Both the position numbers and the translations under genes were made by a program. From Isoetes taiwanensis (taxonomy: Eukaryota; Streptophyta; Lycopodiopsida; Isoetales; Isoetaceae), in assembly GCA_021234155.1 (NCBI GenBank), contig JAJEKV010000001.1, positions 37,122,826 to 37,186,825 on the forward strand: a DNA stretch of 64,000 bases. The letters are read 5' to 3'. Positions 45,505-57,257 of this stretch are shown here, piece by piece (the stretch's first letter is position 1; the number at the start of each line of letters is the position of its first letter). The notes under the pieces were generated by a model. The model did no database searches, was not told where the DNA came from, and saw only the letters and a list, made by a program, of their open reading frames with translations.

Positions 45505-47119
45505 TGTGACGTTCCACATATTTATACGCCTTTTTAAGTATAAATACGTGACACGTCACTATGAATAATTAATGGCACATTAATTATTCATAAGCTAAGG
45601 TTAGCTATGTTAATAATTAAATTATAAAGGTGGAAACCTAACCTTAAACCCTAATTCGAATTTAAGGCTTAATCTAATATTAAAAGGGCCTAAAATACCA
45701 AATTAGTTAATATTAGCCAACCCGGAGCTGCCACCTGGCCCAAATCGATTGAGCAAGGCAGGGTTTCCATTTTGAACACCCAAATTAGGGCTTTTGTGCC
45801 CCAATTCGAATTAGGAGCAATTGGAGATGGGGGAGGAGGAGCAGCAGCCAGGCACCCTTCAGCAAATCGAGATGGAGCCATCCCAAGCCCGATTCGACGG
45901 TTAGTTTGTAGCTTAGCCGTGTTATCTGTAGGGTAGCGCCCCTGTTGGGCACTTGTTGTGTGTATTTCTTCTGTTTCTCTGTGTTCTCTATGCTTTACCT
46001 GTAGGAACTAACCCTTGATTGCAAAGGTGAGTTCTCCTTATCTCTGATTCTGTACTTGCTCTTAAATGATGGATTGATAGTTCTTTGCATAGTATTACTC
46101 TTGAAATGGGGGAATTACGGGGGGTAGAGACCTCTGAGCCCATGTATTGTAGTATGCTCCTAGATAGAGCCCTGTATTATCCCATTAGATGCGGCCTGTG
46201 TACAAGAGACCACCGAGTCGTGGATGCTATGGAGTGACTTAGCACCAAACAAGGGACACAGTGGTGAAGTGGGGGTGGGGTCTTGCACGAACATAAAAGG
46301 CTCCTGAGACTCCTATAGTGGGCTAGGCCTGATAGCCGGTCACGTAGAGGGCCGGGTATGGGTCTGACACTCCCTGGGTGTAGAGGTGTGATCCGTATGG
46401 AGCATCTTGCACTTTGAGTAGATTTAGGGTGAGTAAGTCGGGTACGGATCGGGTCGCGGGCGATGCGGCACGTATTCTCTAGCTCACCCATGGAACCACC
46501 GTGATCCCGGAAGGGGACGCTTCCCCGACCTGCCTCATCGGGACGGGGCTTCATGAACCCCGTAGTAGGCTCAGGGGCGATACCTTGAGTCTGCGTGGTC
46601 CGGAAGGCTATAGTGACGCGCCATAGCATGATTGGACTCTCATCCGCAAAGTGTGCACACCCGGGAGGGGCGGATGGAGTGGACAACCCTAGCCGATGTT
46701 CTATGCCAGCCAACGCCAAAGGTTATACCTCCAATGTCTGCTGATCTCTTGAGACCGAGCTGCCATCCATCCTCACGTGAGTGGGGAACAGGGGTAGAAC
46801 CCGGGTTTGGGGTGTTTTCCTTAGGATTAGATGCATATTCTTTGCCGTCAGTACTTGGATGGATGTGCCACCCTTCGTGGTGGTTATTTATATATATATT
46901 TATGCTGTGTGCTAACATGTATTCACGCTTCCGTGACTTAGGAGCCCCATTGAAGGCGTGGGCCGAATGACACCTCCGTGTCCTTCACCCGGGCATCTTT
47001 CTATAGATGGTCCGAGTTAGACGGAGGGCCCTGCTCATGGTGAGCTGATTGCCATGGGAGGGGAAAAGTCCCCCGTGATGTATACGCCCCGAGCCGTGAT
47101 ATATTCAGGGAGCGTCACA
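45505..47119 (+). repeat. Gypsy LTR, + strand (1615 bp)
   Basis: Starts tgtgacgttccacatattta and ends gggagcgtcaca. Near the start is a perfect hairpin, gaataattaatg-gca-cattaattattc. The first 141 bp equal 58479-58620 except for a three-base indel. A 180-codon frame runs antisense through it (46719-46177). Confidence 0.9.
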
Positions 47120-47120
47120 G

Positions 47121-47132
47121 TGGTATCAGAGC
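47121..47132 (+). promoter_or_regulatory. Primer-binding site (initiator-Met tRNA)
   Basis: tggtatcagagc starts two bases after the LTR end. Confidence 0.92.
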
Positions 47133-47300
47133 ATGGTTCTGGGAAGCCAAACTATTGCACTGTCCACATACTAACTCGTTAGATCGTTAGCTAGTGAGCG
47201 AGGATTTTGGAGTAGTATGAGATTTGGGTGGTGTAGTAGATGTTGTCATGATTGATTTAACGTGGTTTAAGTATAATATTGGTATGTGTACCCGGTGCGA

Positions 47301-47500
47301 AACCCTAACCCTAAGTGGCGGGCAGGGGGTACCCGGGTGTTGCTGGCGACGGTAGCAACGTCGAGGTACGGGGTGCCCGCCACCCTATTAAAAAAAAAAA
47401 AAAAAAAAAAAAACCTAACCCTAAGTGGCGGGCAGGGGATACCCGGACGCTTCTCCCCGGCGGTGAAGTAACGCCGAGGTAGGGGGGGTGCCACCACACC
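47301..47500 (+). repeat. GC-rich direct repeat split by a 23-base A run
   Basis: Two diverged copies of a block starting cctaaccctaagtggcgggc (47305 and 47413) are separated by A at 47391-47413. Copy one contains the inverted pair gtggcgggca (47315-47324) and tgcccgccac (47374-47383). The A run after copy one suggests a retroposed short sequence inserted next to its like. Confidence 0.7.
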
Positions 47501-47601
47501 GAAAAGCGCGCCGCTCGCCACTTTTTTCTTTTAAAAAAATTTTTTAGGGTTAAAATTTCAAAAAAATTAGTTAAAGGTAACTTTTTCCTTCATTTTTGCC
47601 C

Positions 47602-47668
47602 CCACTTGTTTCGAACCCATGACCTCCCACTTCTAACCCAAGAGTCTTTCCATTTTGCCAACTCTCTT
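47602..47668 (-). repeat. tRNA-like unit (right arm, unit 1)
   Basis: On the - strand the B-box-like gggttcgaaa follows an A-box-like ttggcaaaatgg. It lies about 470 bp from the primer site, as unit 2 of the left arm does. Confidence 0.45.
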
Positions 47669-47756
47669 AATGTAGAATATGATGTTCTCTCCCTTTATTA
47701 TACACGTCTATAATCTGTTTTGCCTAGTTAAACATCCTTTTTAAGCAAAAGGTACA

Positions 47757-47815
47757 TCCTGGGATTGAACCCACCTTTCGCACCCAAGCCAACACCTTTA
47801 CCAATGAGCCAACTT
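47757..47815 (-). repeat. tRNA-like unit (right arm, unit 2)
   Basis: On the - strand ggctcattggtaaaggtgtt (A-box-like) and gggttcaatccc (B-box) are well spaced. Confidence 0.5.
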
Positions 47816-47910
47816 TCTTTTTATGTAATGTTTATGTTTTATAAATATTCTTATACAAATCTAATGTTTTATTTCTAGACCACAACTCTTTTTAAAAGAA
47901 AGGGGCATAT

Positions 47911-47973
47911 TGTGGGAATGAACCCTTGACCTCCTACAACCAAGTCAGCCCCTTTACCAATGGGCTAAGTTCC
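47911..47973 (-). repeat. tRNA-like unit (right arm, unit 3)
   Basis: On the - strand agcccattggtaaaggggct (A-box-like) and agggttcattccc (B-box). Spacing to unit 2 is about 154 bp. The left arm has only two such units. Confidence 0.5.
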
Positions 47974-48780
47974 TCTATCAAGGAATATAATAGTTCTCAT
48001 TTTATTTATAGTGGCTCTGTTTTCTATTTAAATTAAAAGACTGCCTTCCATAGGTCCACGTTGTGGAGGCAACAACTCCACCGGAGCAAGCTCTTTTCGC
48101 CATAGCCGCCGGAGCAAGCTCTCTTGCCATAGCCCTTGAGTAAGGGGTCTTGCCATAGCCACGGAGTCGACCTCTCTGCGTAGAAGTCGTGGGATAACTG
48201 TTAACCATATATAAAGCTAGTATCCCCTAGGAATAAACCGACCAAATGAAACGACGTAATCTAGCAAGCCCGGCCAACTTGTTATGATAACATCAAATCA
48301 CTTGGTGGGACTAATTCCGGAATTTAATTAACAATGACAGGGCAACTCTCTAGAATAGCAGCATGTGTTATATCCCTGGATATTCTTTAAGTGACGATAA
48401 TAATGTCCGGTTATCGGCGTTCCTCGACCTATATTTTTCATTTGGTAGATGCCTTGATAACACAATTTCTTCGGCCCTTGCCATGATTCAATCCATACTA
48501 CATTCATATGCTTTATATTAGACCTTATTCGACGTTATACAAGAAATGTTTTATAGACATAACTGTAATTAACGTTGTCTCTCTCTAGTGTCTAAACCTT
48601 AACTCGTCTCATTTCCTAGAGAAAGGATCTCTTCTCGCCCAACCAACTAGGGACTGCCATGCAGCACCCTTCTAGCTGGACCATGGGTAGCTTTAATCCT
48701 ACCACCCTTCACTACTTTTTCTCAATGGTCATGTTCTTTTTGTGGACCATTTCCCCAGACCAGGATACATACCAATGAGT

Positions 48781-50752
48781 GCTTGTGTTAGACCCCTACA
48801 ATAGTGTTAACACCTTCGTTCTAAATCAATCCCGGCTACAAACTTTAGTATTACTTTGTGCCAAACCTCGAATAATTATCTGCGCCACACGCCGTCAAAT
48901 TGACAGCAGCCTACCCTCTTTTGGGGTTCTTCCACTGTAAGGGTCCAATGACATCCAACTATTGTTGGCTATCCTCCTTTTAGAATATCTAGATATGATC
49001 CGGGCAAAGTATTTCCAACCATTATTTTAATGCCTAAACGTCCTGAAGTCCGCAAATGAACTTACATATTCCAAGGGATTATGTGACTATCCCGAAGGAC
49101 AATACCACACAAAGACCTCGCAAGCTAGGCCTCCTCTATCCAGAGATCTTGTCTTCAAGTCTCTGAGGGTTCCTTATATGTCCTCATGGATGCTGCCAAT
49201 ATGGCATGACGTATAAATGCTACCTACCTATCTATTTAATTATTAAAAATGTCTTTGGTAAATTCAATTCACCATCTTGTCCTAGGACATGGAAGTCTTC
49301 TTCCTTAAGTCATACATCAAATCTTTAAAGAGTTTTTCAGCTCTTGCTGCGCCTTTCAAGTCAGCGGTATATCTTTGCATGTTAGCAAAGACTACCCTTC
49401 ATGTTAGACAATAACCTTTCTACCCAGATTGCTAAACATCTTTAATAAGGGTCCTCAGTATTCCGACCCTTACGCCTGCTACAACGTACACAACTCACCG
49501 TTTTGTTGTGACCTTTACTCAGTAGAGTCACCAATCCAATTACTCCTTTACGTATTCATTAATCGTCTTGTGGCTTCTAAGCCGCTATTATATGTTCCCT
49601 ATATTGTTGACCCACCTATCATTGGGGTTATGATTCAACGTTGTTCTACATCCTCCAAATGTTAGTTATTACATTTCTCTGTCATGATGTTATGTTGTTG
49701 TTCGGCATTCCAAATGACTTGGCATCCTCATTTAAGCCATAGTCATGGCCTAAGAGCGGGTGAGCCTTCATTACTAATCCTAAATTACCCGGAGTCATCA
49801 AGGTGTCTACCGGTATTTTATGAGTCTTCCTACAATATCGACATTTGATATAACTTTGGACTTGTATCCATGTTCGAAGTCCTCAGATATATTCGACTTA
49901 CACCTCCATGTAACCCATGCTTTTCACTCTGCCTGATCCGGTATGGATCATGTGGGAAAGATAGTCTTAAGTGTCTATGCAAGACACATTTGGACTTCTA
50001 GCAAGTAACTGCTATTTGCTACCTATCCTGGAATTGTACTATTTTACCATTCAACCCCCTCATCTTAAGCTTCATTCTAGTGGCCGTTGACATTTATTTT
50101 AAGTGCCAACTACGACATCATACCTTAGCCTACAACGGAGTGAATGTTGTTTGCTCATCCCGAACATACTCTAAACCCTTCATCGGTAACTTTGGGATAC
50201 ACTCGTCTTTCTCTCCTTGTGTCGCCACTTACCTCTCCAGCATGTTTATCGTATGTGTACATGCTATGTACATAACAAACATATACCCTCATCCCACAAT
50301 GCTAGAGCTCTGCTCTAACTTAGCTGAAATGTAACCTTCGTAGTTCTTATGATGTGCCTGTACCACCTACTTCCCAAATGGGCAGGGGCCAACTCTATGT
50401 TGGACTTGTACATACTGATGTATTCACATGTGCAGGCCAGTAAGCAGTACGTGACCTGCCCATGTATAGAGGGTTGCTGATGGCCCGACTTTTCCAGTTT
50501 TATCTTACCTACATGTGTTACCTTCTTGTTACGGTGATGTTTGATATCGGACTTCGGTCCTTAAACCTTCTTATGATAAGTATGTCAAATGCACCTTGGT
50601 GCTTAAACTCTTCTATGTTTTAAGCTTTCATGCTATTACCTTTGGAAATAAGGAATTACCTTCCTTTTTATGTATACTTTCTTCTATTGCAGTTTTCGAT
50701 TAACCGTCATTTGTTTGACTAACCCCAATCTTTGAGGACAAAGATTATTTCT
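48781..50752. other. Decayed element interior; no gene recognised
   Basis: The + strand gives only short frames of 60-85 codons. The end of this stretch (tttgaggacaaagattattt, near 50729) looks like the last part of a gypsy polyprotein before its polypurine tract. Confidence 0.4.
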
Positions 50753-50766
50753 AAGAGGGGAAGAAT
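50753..50766 (+). promoter_or_regulatory. Polypurine tract before a second, diverged 3' LTR start
   Basis: aagaggggaagaa runs up to tgtggcgttccacgtattta at 50767, which resembles the LTR start at 45505 with changes. The end of that LTR cannot be located. Confidence 0.6.
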
Positions 50767-52322
50767 GTGGCGTTCCACGTATTTATACAAAGTATCGTAT
50801 AAATAAGCCGACCGTCACCCAATAAAAGGTGCGCCACCATGGAGTATCTTAACCTAAGGGGTTGACCTAAAAGGGATTAGTTTAAACTTATGGTACTTTA
50901 ACCCCGTACATAAACTATAATTTTCCCATGGGGTTATGCCATAGTTCCAAAGGTTTCTACCACAGTCCAAGGCCTTTTCTAAAGGTTCCTTCAGTTAATT
51001 TGCGTTTCGCCATGTTTTGTCACACCTAACCTATTTTTCTTAAGTTAGCATGTCAACCTCAACTTTTGATCCCTTTGAATGTTGTCGTCTTTGGCTCCCT
51101 CATAATGAAGCGGAGGCACTAAAACCTCCTGGTCTTCTAATAGGAAAACCCAATGTTTCAATCTTCGTTAGTAACTGCCATATGATTATCCAATTCCTTA
51201 TCCTCTTAAGAGTTTCAAAGTCATAATCTCTAACGGGTCTATGCCGCAAGGCAACGGATCCTCCAGCCTCTACTTCCGTACCTACAATTGTTCCCCGCGA
51301 GTAGGGTAACTCTTAGGATATATGGACTACTGGTCTATATAATCTCACCCCTTGTAATCTATACACCTCGTCTTGATTTTTATCGGGACTTGGAATTGCT
51401 ATGTATTGCCCTCTTCTCGGTTATCCCTAAAGGTATAATCGCCAAAGTCGTCGTACTCTTTCTTTTCTTCCATTAGGGGGATGCGATATTTTACACATTT
51501 TCTTAGTCCCAAAACCAAATAAATGCTCTCAGCTTATAACAATGAAGTAATTCATTGGTATCTAGAACCTTTGAGTAGCTAAGCTCTCATTATCGGTTAT
51601 TTCGACACCCTTCCAACCATCCTCGGGGTGTTTTTTTTTAATGTAACATCACCGTATATGCTAGACTTACTCTAGCTATTCTCATTGATTTAAACTCTTC
51701 TCATCTCAACCATTGGGATAGCTTGAGTGCATATCTCTGGTGGACCATACCTTAACCCAATATCTTCGTATATAAGCATATCATTATGCTTCTTCTGTAA
51801 ACATTGTCACGTAATATGCCTACCATCTTCCAATATGACATACATCTGGATGTCACAATCGACATCCTTGATATCCTCGCTAGTGTAGTATTTGATACTA
51901 CTAAGTCCTTCCAACATCCAAGACCGCTACGTTGTTATTATATGATATAGTAACATGTGTGCACCAACCTTAAGTCTACACTCATATGTAACTCGTTGAC
52001 ATAGGCATCTAGCTATATTCATACTTGCGGCCAACTTATTTCCTCAACTTGGTTATCTAGTACCATACACATGTTGTGGTTTCGACACCACTAGCCTTAG
52101 TTTGCCTTCGTCCTCAAGCTCTAGTCATTACTTCCGTATTCATATGGAATGTGAACTAAAAGTTCTAGTATATATCCTATCTTCTTTTAGTTATGTTTTA
52201 CTATTAAATGGTCCTAGTACATATATACCAACGCGGAATTACTCCTCGGGATACACACACGATACCAAGTCCAGAGCACATCCTCCTTGGTGAGATGTTC
52301 ATTGGGCGCCTACCTTGTTCAT
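50767..52322 (+). other. Probable diverged LTR remnant; no gene seen
   Basis: It opens with the LTR-like start tgtggcgttccacgtattta. The rest has no recognised end and no coding frame longer than about 65 codons. Confidence 0.35.
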
Positions 52323-53125
52323 ACCAGGGAAAATTTTAAGGGGCCTATAATTTTGTATAAGTATAATGAATTGGCCATTCCTTATAAAATATGCCCCCAA
52401 AAGTGTAGCCTGAACTGGCCATTTTTCTTATTTTTTTCTAATGTGGCTGCAACCTAATTGGCGATTTTTGGACCAAATATCTAATAATGTGTAGCTCAAA
52501 TGGCGATTTTTAGCTAGATTCTTATTAAATATAGAGCTAGTTGCCCAAACATAAAAAAGTCGCTACCCTATATACATGTGTTCAAGTTACATGTTGTATG
52601 AATTTGAATTCATACCCCATGTATTTCAATAATGCAGAGATTGCTGGTGGGGAGAATCGAAAATCGGATGTTGGAGTCTTCGTAAAGAGGATTGAAAAGT
52701 TCCTCGACATTTGATTTTCCAAAAGAGTGCGGGATTATTCTTAGTTGGTAGATATATATAGGAATAAAAATTTCTAATAATGTTGGCCCCCCATAAGTGA
52801 TGAATTTATGAGGAGGGCTCTTAATGAGTTAAGATTTGGTGAACTTAAGGCATTATAGGATTTGGCCAAGTGGCCTGAATGGCCATTCCATTAGCATATC
52901 TAGTTTGCATTTGGGACTAAATTGGCCCCAAAGTCGATACTACTCCAAGTAGCAAACATTTAATTGGCCATTCTAATGTCGTAATAGGCAATAAAGTGCC
53001 ACGAAATGGCGAATCTCTAGGTAATCCGTAGATAAGGCATCCTACTTAAGCCGGCCGTCACATTTTGCCTGAACCTGTAATTTGTGGCCAAATGGCTCGT
53101 CGGGGCCACTAAAATTTTCGCTGGT
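52323..53125. mobile_element. Small DNA element with terminal inverted repeats (803 bp)
   Basis: The left end accagggaaaattttaa and the reverse complement of the right end (accagcgaaaattttag) agree at all but two positions. The flanks share tcat (52319-52322 and 53126-53129). The interior is peppered with tggcca and tggcga in contexts such as aattggccattcc and aaatggcgattttt (52369, 52413, 52455, 52500, 52862-52890, 52963, 53007, 53080). No coding region: a MITE-like element. Confidence 0.75.
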
Positions 53126-54248
53126 TCATACTCCAGATTTTCGTTACATTCAACGTGTCATTCCAAACTCTCTATATTTGAAACGTTGTTTACAACAACT
53201 TTCAAGCACCTCTTGTCTCCCACTTGTCGTGTGGGTATATTACTTTCGTCGGTTGCGCCTGCTCCTACCAATTGTCGTCTTCTCTTCGGCATCCAGACTT
53301 TTATTCGGCATCTTGATGCTCCCAACCGACATAAGATGTGGCCATTTCCTTAATTTATACATCATGCATAATGCTCCTGTATTTAACCAACATCATTAAG
53401 CGTATCCACATCGTTACGTGGTCTTCTTTCTCGTCTATAATCTTGCGTCTTTATTGCACACCTCAGGAACAACAATCTCCTTGGGAAACGCAATATATGC
53501 ATAAATCCTTAATCCGTACTTTATGAATCCGCCTCCTCATACCACATTATTCTCTACCTTTCCGCGCATCATACCTCCATTCAGGTAGCAATAGCTATAA
53601 AATGTTGAAACCTACACTTCTGAAGTGGTCTTCCTTTCAGGAGCTGGGTACTTATAATTCAGATCCACCTTAGTATAGTACCTCTCTAACGTGGTCGATG
53701 GTAGATAATCATGAACCACTTCTCCATCAGATATATGGTGCTATATCCAGTCTTCTTCTACAGGGAATGGCAATATCCATCATTATATAATAGCCTCAAG
53801 CGGGACCAGGCATGTCTTCCGCCGTAGACACCATAGTCACAACTGTCCTTCTGTGATACAGGAGGATTGCATGGCCATAGCACTGCCAGATAGCGATCCG
53901 GGCGGTACCAGTTACGTCGAATGTATCTGTGAGATGTACCTGTAAATATAAGAGTGTCTGTATGTGTGATAAATTTACGAAAATAATAATAATATGAATA
54001 AGTAATTCAAAGGCGTACCGACGTGAATATAACCTATGGTTAAGATAGACTAGAATAGAGTGAGCGTATGGAAACATTAAAGATAATTAAAAGGAGCTAT
54101 TTAAACACATAATCAAACATAACAAAAGGAGATAATTATGTATGTCTTACACAAACTTCTGAGAGAATAACGAGACTTAGATTATCTTAGAAGGTTATGA
54201 ATAGTAATTGATGAAGAACGTGTGCCTGTAGTTCATATTAGAGTATAG
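53126..54248. other. No gene seen
   Basis: Several frames of 60-105 codons occur on both strands, including two overlapping + frames right after the small DNA element, but none shows a known domain. I regard them as element interior. Confidence 0.4.
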
Positions 54249-54617
54249 AACAAGGTTGCATATTAAACGGGAGCAAATCATTCAAACGGGAGCAAAATGA
54301 ATATTCCTCAAAGATTCCCCTTTTTTTTCAAAAAAAGAGCTTAAATGAGGTAAAACTTTTATTTTGGTCATAAAATTGCATTTTGACCCCCCCCCAAAAC
54401 CACTTATTTTTTTGTGCAAAGAGAAAATTGACTATGTCAAAGTGATACTTTTCCTAACAGTTAGAATTTACATGGAGTGTGTTTTTAGGAAAAACCACTA
54501 ATTTAAATGTACGTCCTAGACAACATTTTGTTAGCTTGGATTGTATTTCAGAAAAGGTACTTTTAGGTTACAATGAGTCATTCTTTAATGATATAATATT
54601 TCAAAGTATCAAAATCA

Positions 54618-55115
54618 TATTCCGGAATACACTATTGCTATTCGAGCATAACAGAAGTGTATTCCGGAATACAATTTTGTTTTTGCTCGAATCCAAAGTG
54701 TATTCCGGAATACACTTTTGATGTACAAGTTTTTGACATTCAACAGTGATCTTGCAATTTTCCAAGTCTTTCGGGTTTTCGGCATTTTTAATGACCTTGC
54801 AATTTTTTTTTGTTTCAGTTGATTTGAATGACCTTGCAATTTTTTTTTTTTTTTTATGTGGGGATACAGAAATATAGTTCTAATTAATGAAGGGATTAGC
54901 GAAAGGAACAAATAAGATATTTTTTAGCATTTTCAATTTATTTTAATGACCTTTCAATTTTTTTTTTTTTGTTTTGTTTTGTGTGGATACAGGGTCGTGG
55001 TTATAAATAATAAAGGGATTTTGATTTTTTTGTTTTTAAAACCAGGGATACTGGATTTTGGTTACAAATCATAAGAGGGAAATGTATTCCGGAATACACT
55101 TTGTATTCCGGAATA
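54618..55115. repeat. Five subterminal palindromes TATTCCGGAATA
   Basis: Copies at 54618-54629, 54660-54671, 54701-54712, 55085-55096 and 55104-55115. The third extends to a perfect palindrome of 22 bases, starting aagtgtattcc. A sixth copy lies at 57246-57257 with the same extension. Such clustered motifs are typical of transposase-binding subterminal sites. Confidence 0.85.
54746..54973 (+). repeat. T-rich repeat around tgaccttgcaattttt
   Basis: The block tga(c/t)cttgcaattt recurs at about 54748, 54792, 54830 and, with a change, 54950, each time followed by a T run of differing length. Confidence 0.65.
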
Positions 55116-55639
55116 CGTTTTGGTGTTTTTTTTTTCTGGTTTTGCTGAAGGCGATCTTCCTTTGCAGAGCTCGGGCGATCATTTCAAAGTGGCGATGGCC
55201 TTGGCATTGATGCTGGCTACAGGTTGAGCTATGGCACTGGCCTTCAAAGTCTGTTTGTGCAGTTTAGGGTTTTTGTTCGATTTTGGCCTGTATTGAAGCA
55301 TCTGGCGACTTGGTTGGAGCATCCGGCGAGTTCTAACCTTCTGCTAGGTAATTTTCACAAAGCTTTTTTTCCTAAACCCCTATCCCTGTGCGAAAATTGG
55401 CTATGGTGGAGTCGAGAAGGTCCTCTCCTTCCTTTCTAAGGAAAATTTCTTTTTGTTTGCTCGACTTAAGAGAAAACATTAGGAAATCGGGGAAACAGAC
55501 TCCACTTCATTCAAGCTCTCACCTCCCAGAAATTTCATTCATCCAGCCCCCTTTCCTGATACGACATTCCAGATCCCTCATAGTGTGCTGGCTTCAACAT
55601 TGAAAGTAGGAAGGCCTGTAAGCTCTTTCAATTTATTTC

Positions 55640-56021
55640 CTTTTTCCAAGTGGATGCATATCTCGTTTGCACCGCATTCCATCAGCAGAAGTTTGGAGAT
55701 CCTTTGACAGTGTTTGAGATTGATAAAGCTGGAAACACCAAGCACACGATTTTAGGACTTGATTTAGCTGCTGGACAGAAGCCACAATATGTTGTTCCAC
55801 CGTTGGTTTGGTTTGGGGCATATCCAACTAAAGATATAGATATTAAAGATGGGATTTCTGTAAAATTTGAACCAAGAGATCCTGCACATCATTATTCACT
55901 TGTTGGTTGCACTGTGGCACCAGCATTTCAGTTTGAGGATTTTGAGCTAGCCACTCGTATTGACCCTGTAAACAAGTATCCTCTAGCTAGCCCATTCATT
56001 GAGCTACTAACTGATCCATAG
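55640..56021 (+). pseudogene. Captured cupin_5 (DUF985) gene fragment
   Basis: One frame reads SRLHRIPSAEVW near 55660; the next continues GDPLTVFEIDKAGNTKHTIL, LGLDLAAGQKPQYVVPPLVW, FGAYPTKDIDI and YSLVGCTVAPAFQFEDFELA up to the TAG at 56019. This is the plant form of the cupin_5 (DUF985) beta-barrel, a small protein of unclear, possibly sugar- or epimerase-related function. A deletion of some 13 bases right after EVW removes the usual HFYLG and shifts the frame, so the barrel is broken. The missing N-terminal part may be replaced by 55224-55620, where I see no match. The fragment lies wholly inside the inverted-repeat element, as if captured by it. Confidence 0.8.
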
Positions 56022-57245
56022 AATGAACAAATTTGAGCTTCTTTGACAAGCAGATTCAAAATGGCAAATAAAGTGGCTGCTATGAAAAATATTGGTTCCG
56101 TTCCTGTCTTTATGTAGATCCAATTAGACACTGGCCTTGTGCTTGGCAAAATCTGATATACTATTTTACCATCAAATTGCAGGCCAGTAGGAAGGCAGGA
56201 TATAAGATTTAAGGCATTTTCTCTGGCTGGAGTTGGACAAAAAAGCCGAAGCAAAGATTTAGGTGCAGATTTAGGCGACGTATTGCAGTTGTTTTGTTAA
56301 GTTTATATCTAGGAGAATCTCTAGTTTATTCTTGATATTCTAAATATATTTATTGTTGATTCTTAGCAAAGACTTAAGTCTAGATTTTCTTAGAGTTCAT
56401 AGAATTCTGTTTGAAGCGTAGATTTGCAGTTTTTAGTGTGGTCTTAGTGTGGAAATTTGCTTAAGAGTTCATTTTAGCTTTCTAAATCTCATGTTAAATT
56501 TTTGTGTAGGTTGCTGAAGATGATATGCATATTTTGAAATATAGAATCTGGAGCCTCGAAAGTGACAAACACAGAGAATGCAGCCATTCCAATAACTTTA
56601 CTGGTAGAAGAATGTTTTGGAGAGAAAATTGACCTGAATCCCAAGCAAATGCTGTGATATGCCTTTAGCTGTAAAACATTGATCTCATTGTTGTAATATG
56701 CCTTTAACTGAGATAAAGGCCACGTCATATTGATGTCAATGTTGTGCCTTTAACTGTGATATGGATATGGACACTTTAACTGTGATATGGACACTGTGCT
56801 GGACAATCCCAAGTATCAACTCCACAATGGAACAACCAAAAGAAAATTGCCCAACTTAATAAATTGCTAGTAGATAACAAGTCCATTAACTAATTTTATA
56901 ATGCTTTCTATGTTGTTAAGAAAGTAAAATGATCTAAATTTGTCTTTTGTATGTACATAAAAAATTCTTAAAAGAACTTCACTTGCTTTTATTTTCAGAA
57001 CGAAAGCTAAAAATTTAAATGCAATAAGTCTCATTTGCAGCAACAAATTTAACAACAGTACTTACAGGAAATTCCTTCTTGCATATTTTAAAACATTATT
57101 AATGTAAATATTTCAAAACAATATTCAAAATGACACTCTTGGTTTGTAAAGGTCTCGTGTTATTGTGCATTCTATGGAATGTAAAGATTGTAAAGCAAAG
57201 CTGTAATTCTGAATAGACATTTGCTTTCTCAGTTAAGCAAAAGTG

Positions 57246-57257
57246 TATTCCGGAATA
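57246..57257. repeat. Sixth TATTCCGGAATA palindrome (right end of element)
   Basis: It lies in aagtgtattccggaatacac, about 565 bp inside the right end. A decayed copy follows near 57287 (gtattctcgagc). Confidence 0.85.

Larger units (their letters stand above)
45505..48780 (+). mobile_element. Right arm of the inverted repeat: 5' part of an LTR element (+ strand)
   Basis: 5' LTR 45505-47119, primer site 47121-47132, then internal sequence that mirrors 42826-41462 until about 48780. Within it are a GC-rich duplicated block with a 23-base A run (47301-47500) and three tRNA-like units. A nearly identical LTR start at 58479, preceded by a polypurine tract, is a good candidate for the 3' LTR of this element, which would make 47133-58478 its (heavily invaded) interior. 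Confidence 0.75.

Noticed and set aside
46177-46719. A 180-codon ORF antisense to the LTR
   Set aside because: The matching stretch of the other LTR (43230-43762) is broken, there is no known domain, and its composition follows the GC-rich LTR text. I read it as chance.
47305-47315. Telomere-like ccctaaccctaa
   Set aside because: Only two units occur at each of two places; this is part of a duplicated block and not a telomeric array.
53082-53399. 105- and 89-codon overlapping frames
   Set aside because: They straddle the right end of a small DNA element and have no conserved motif, so a real gene is unlikely.
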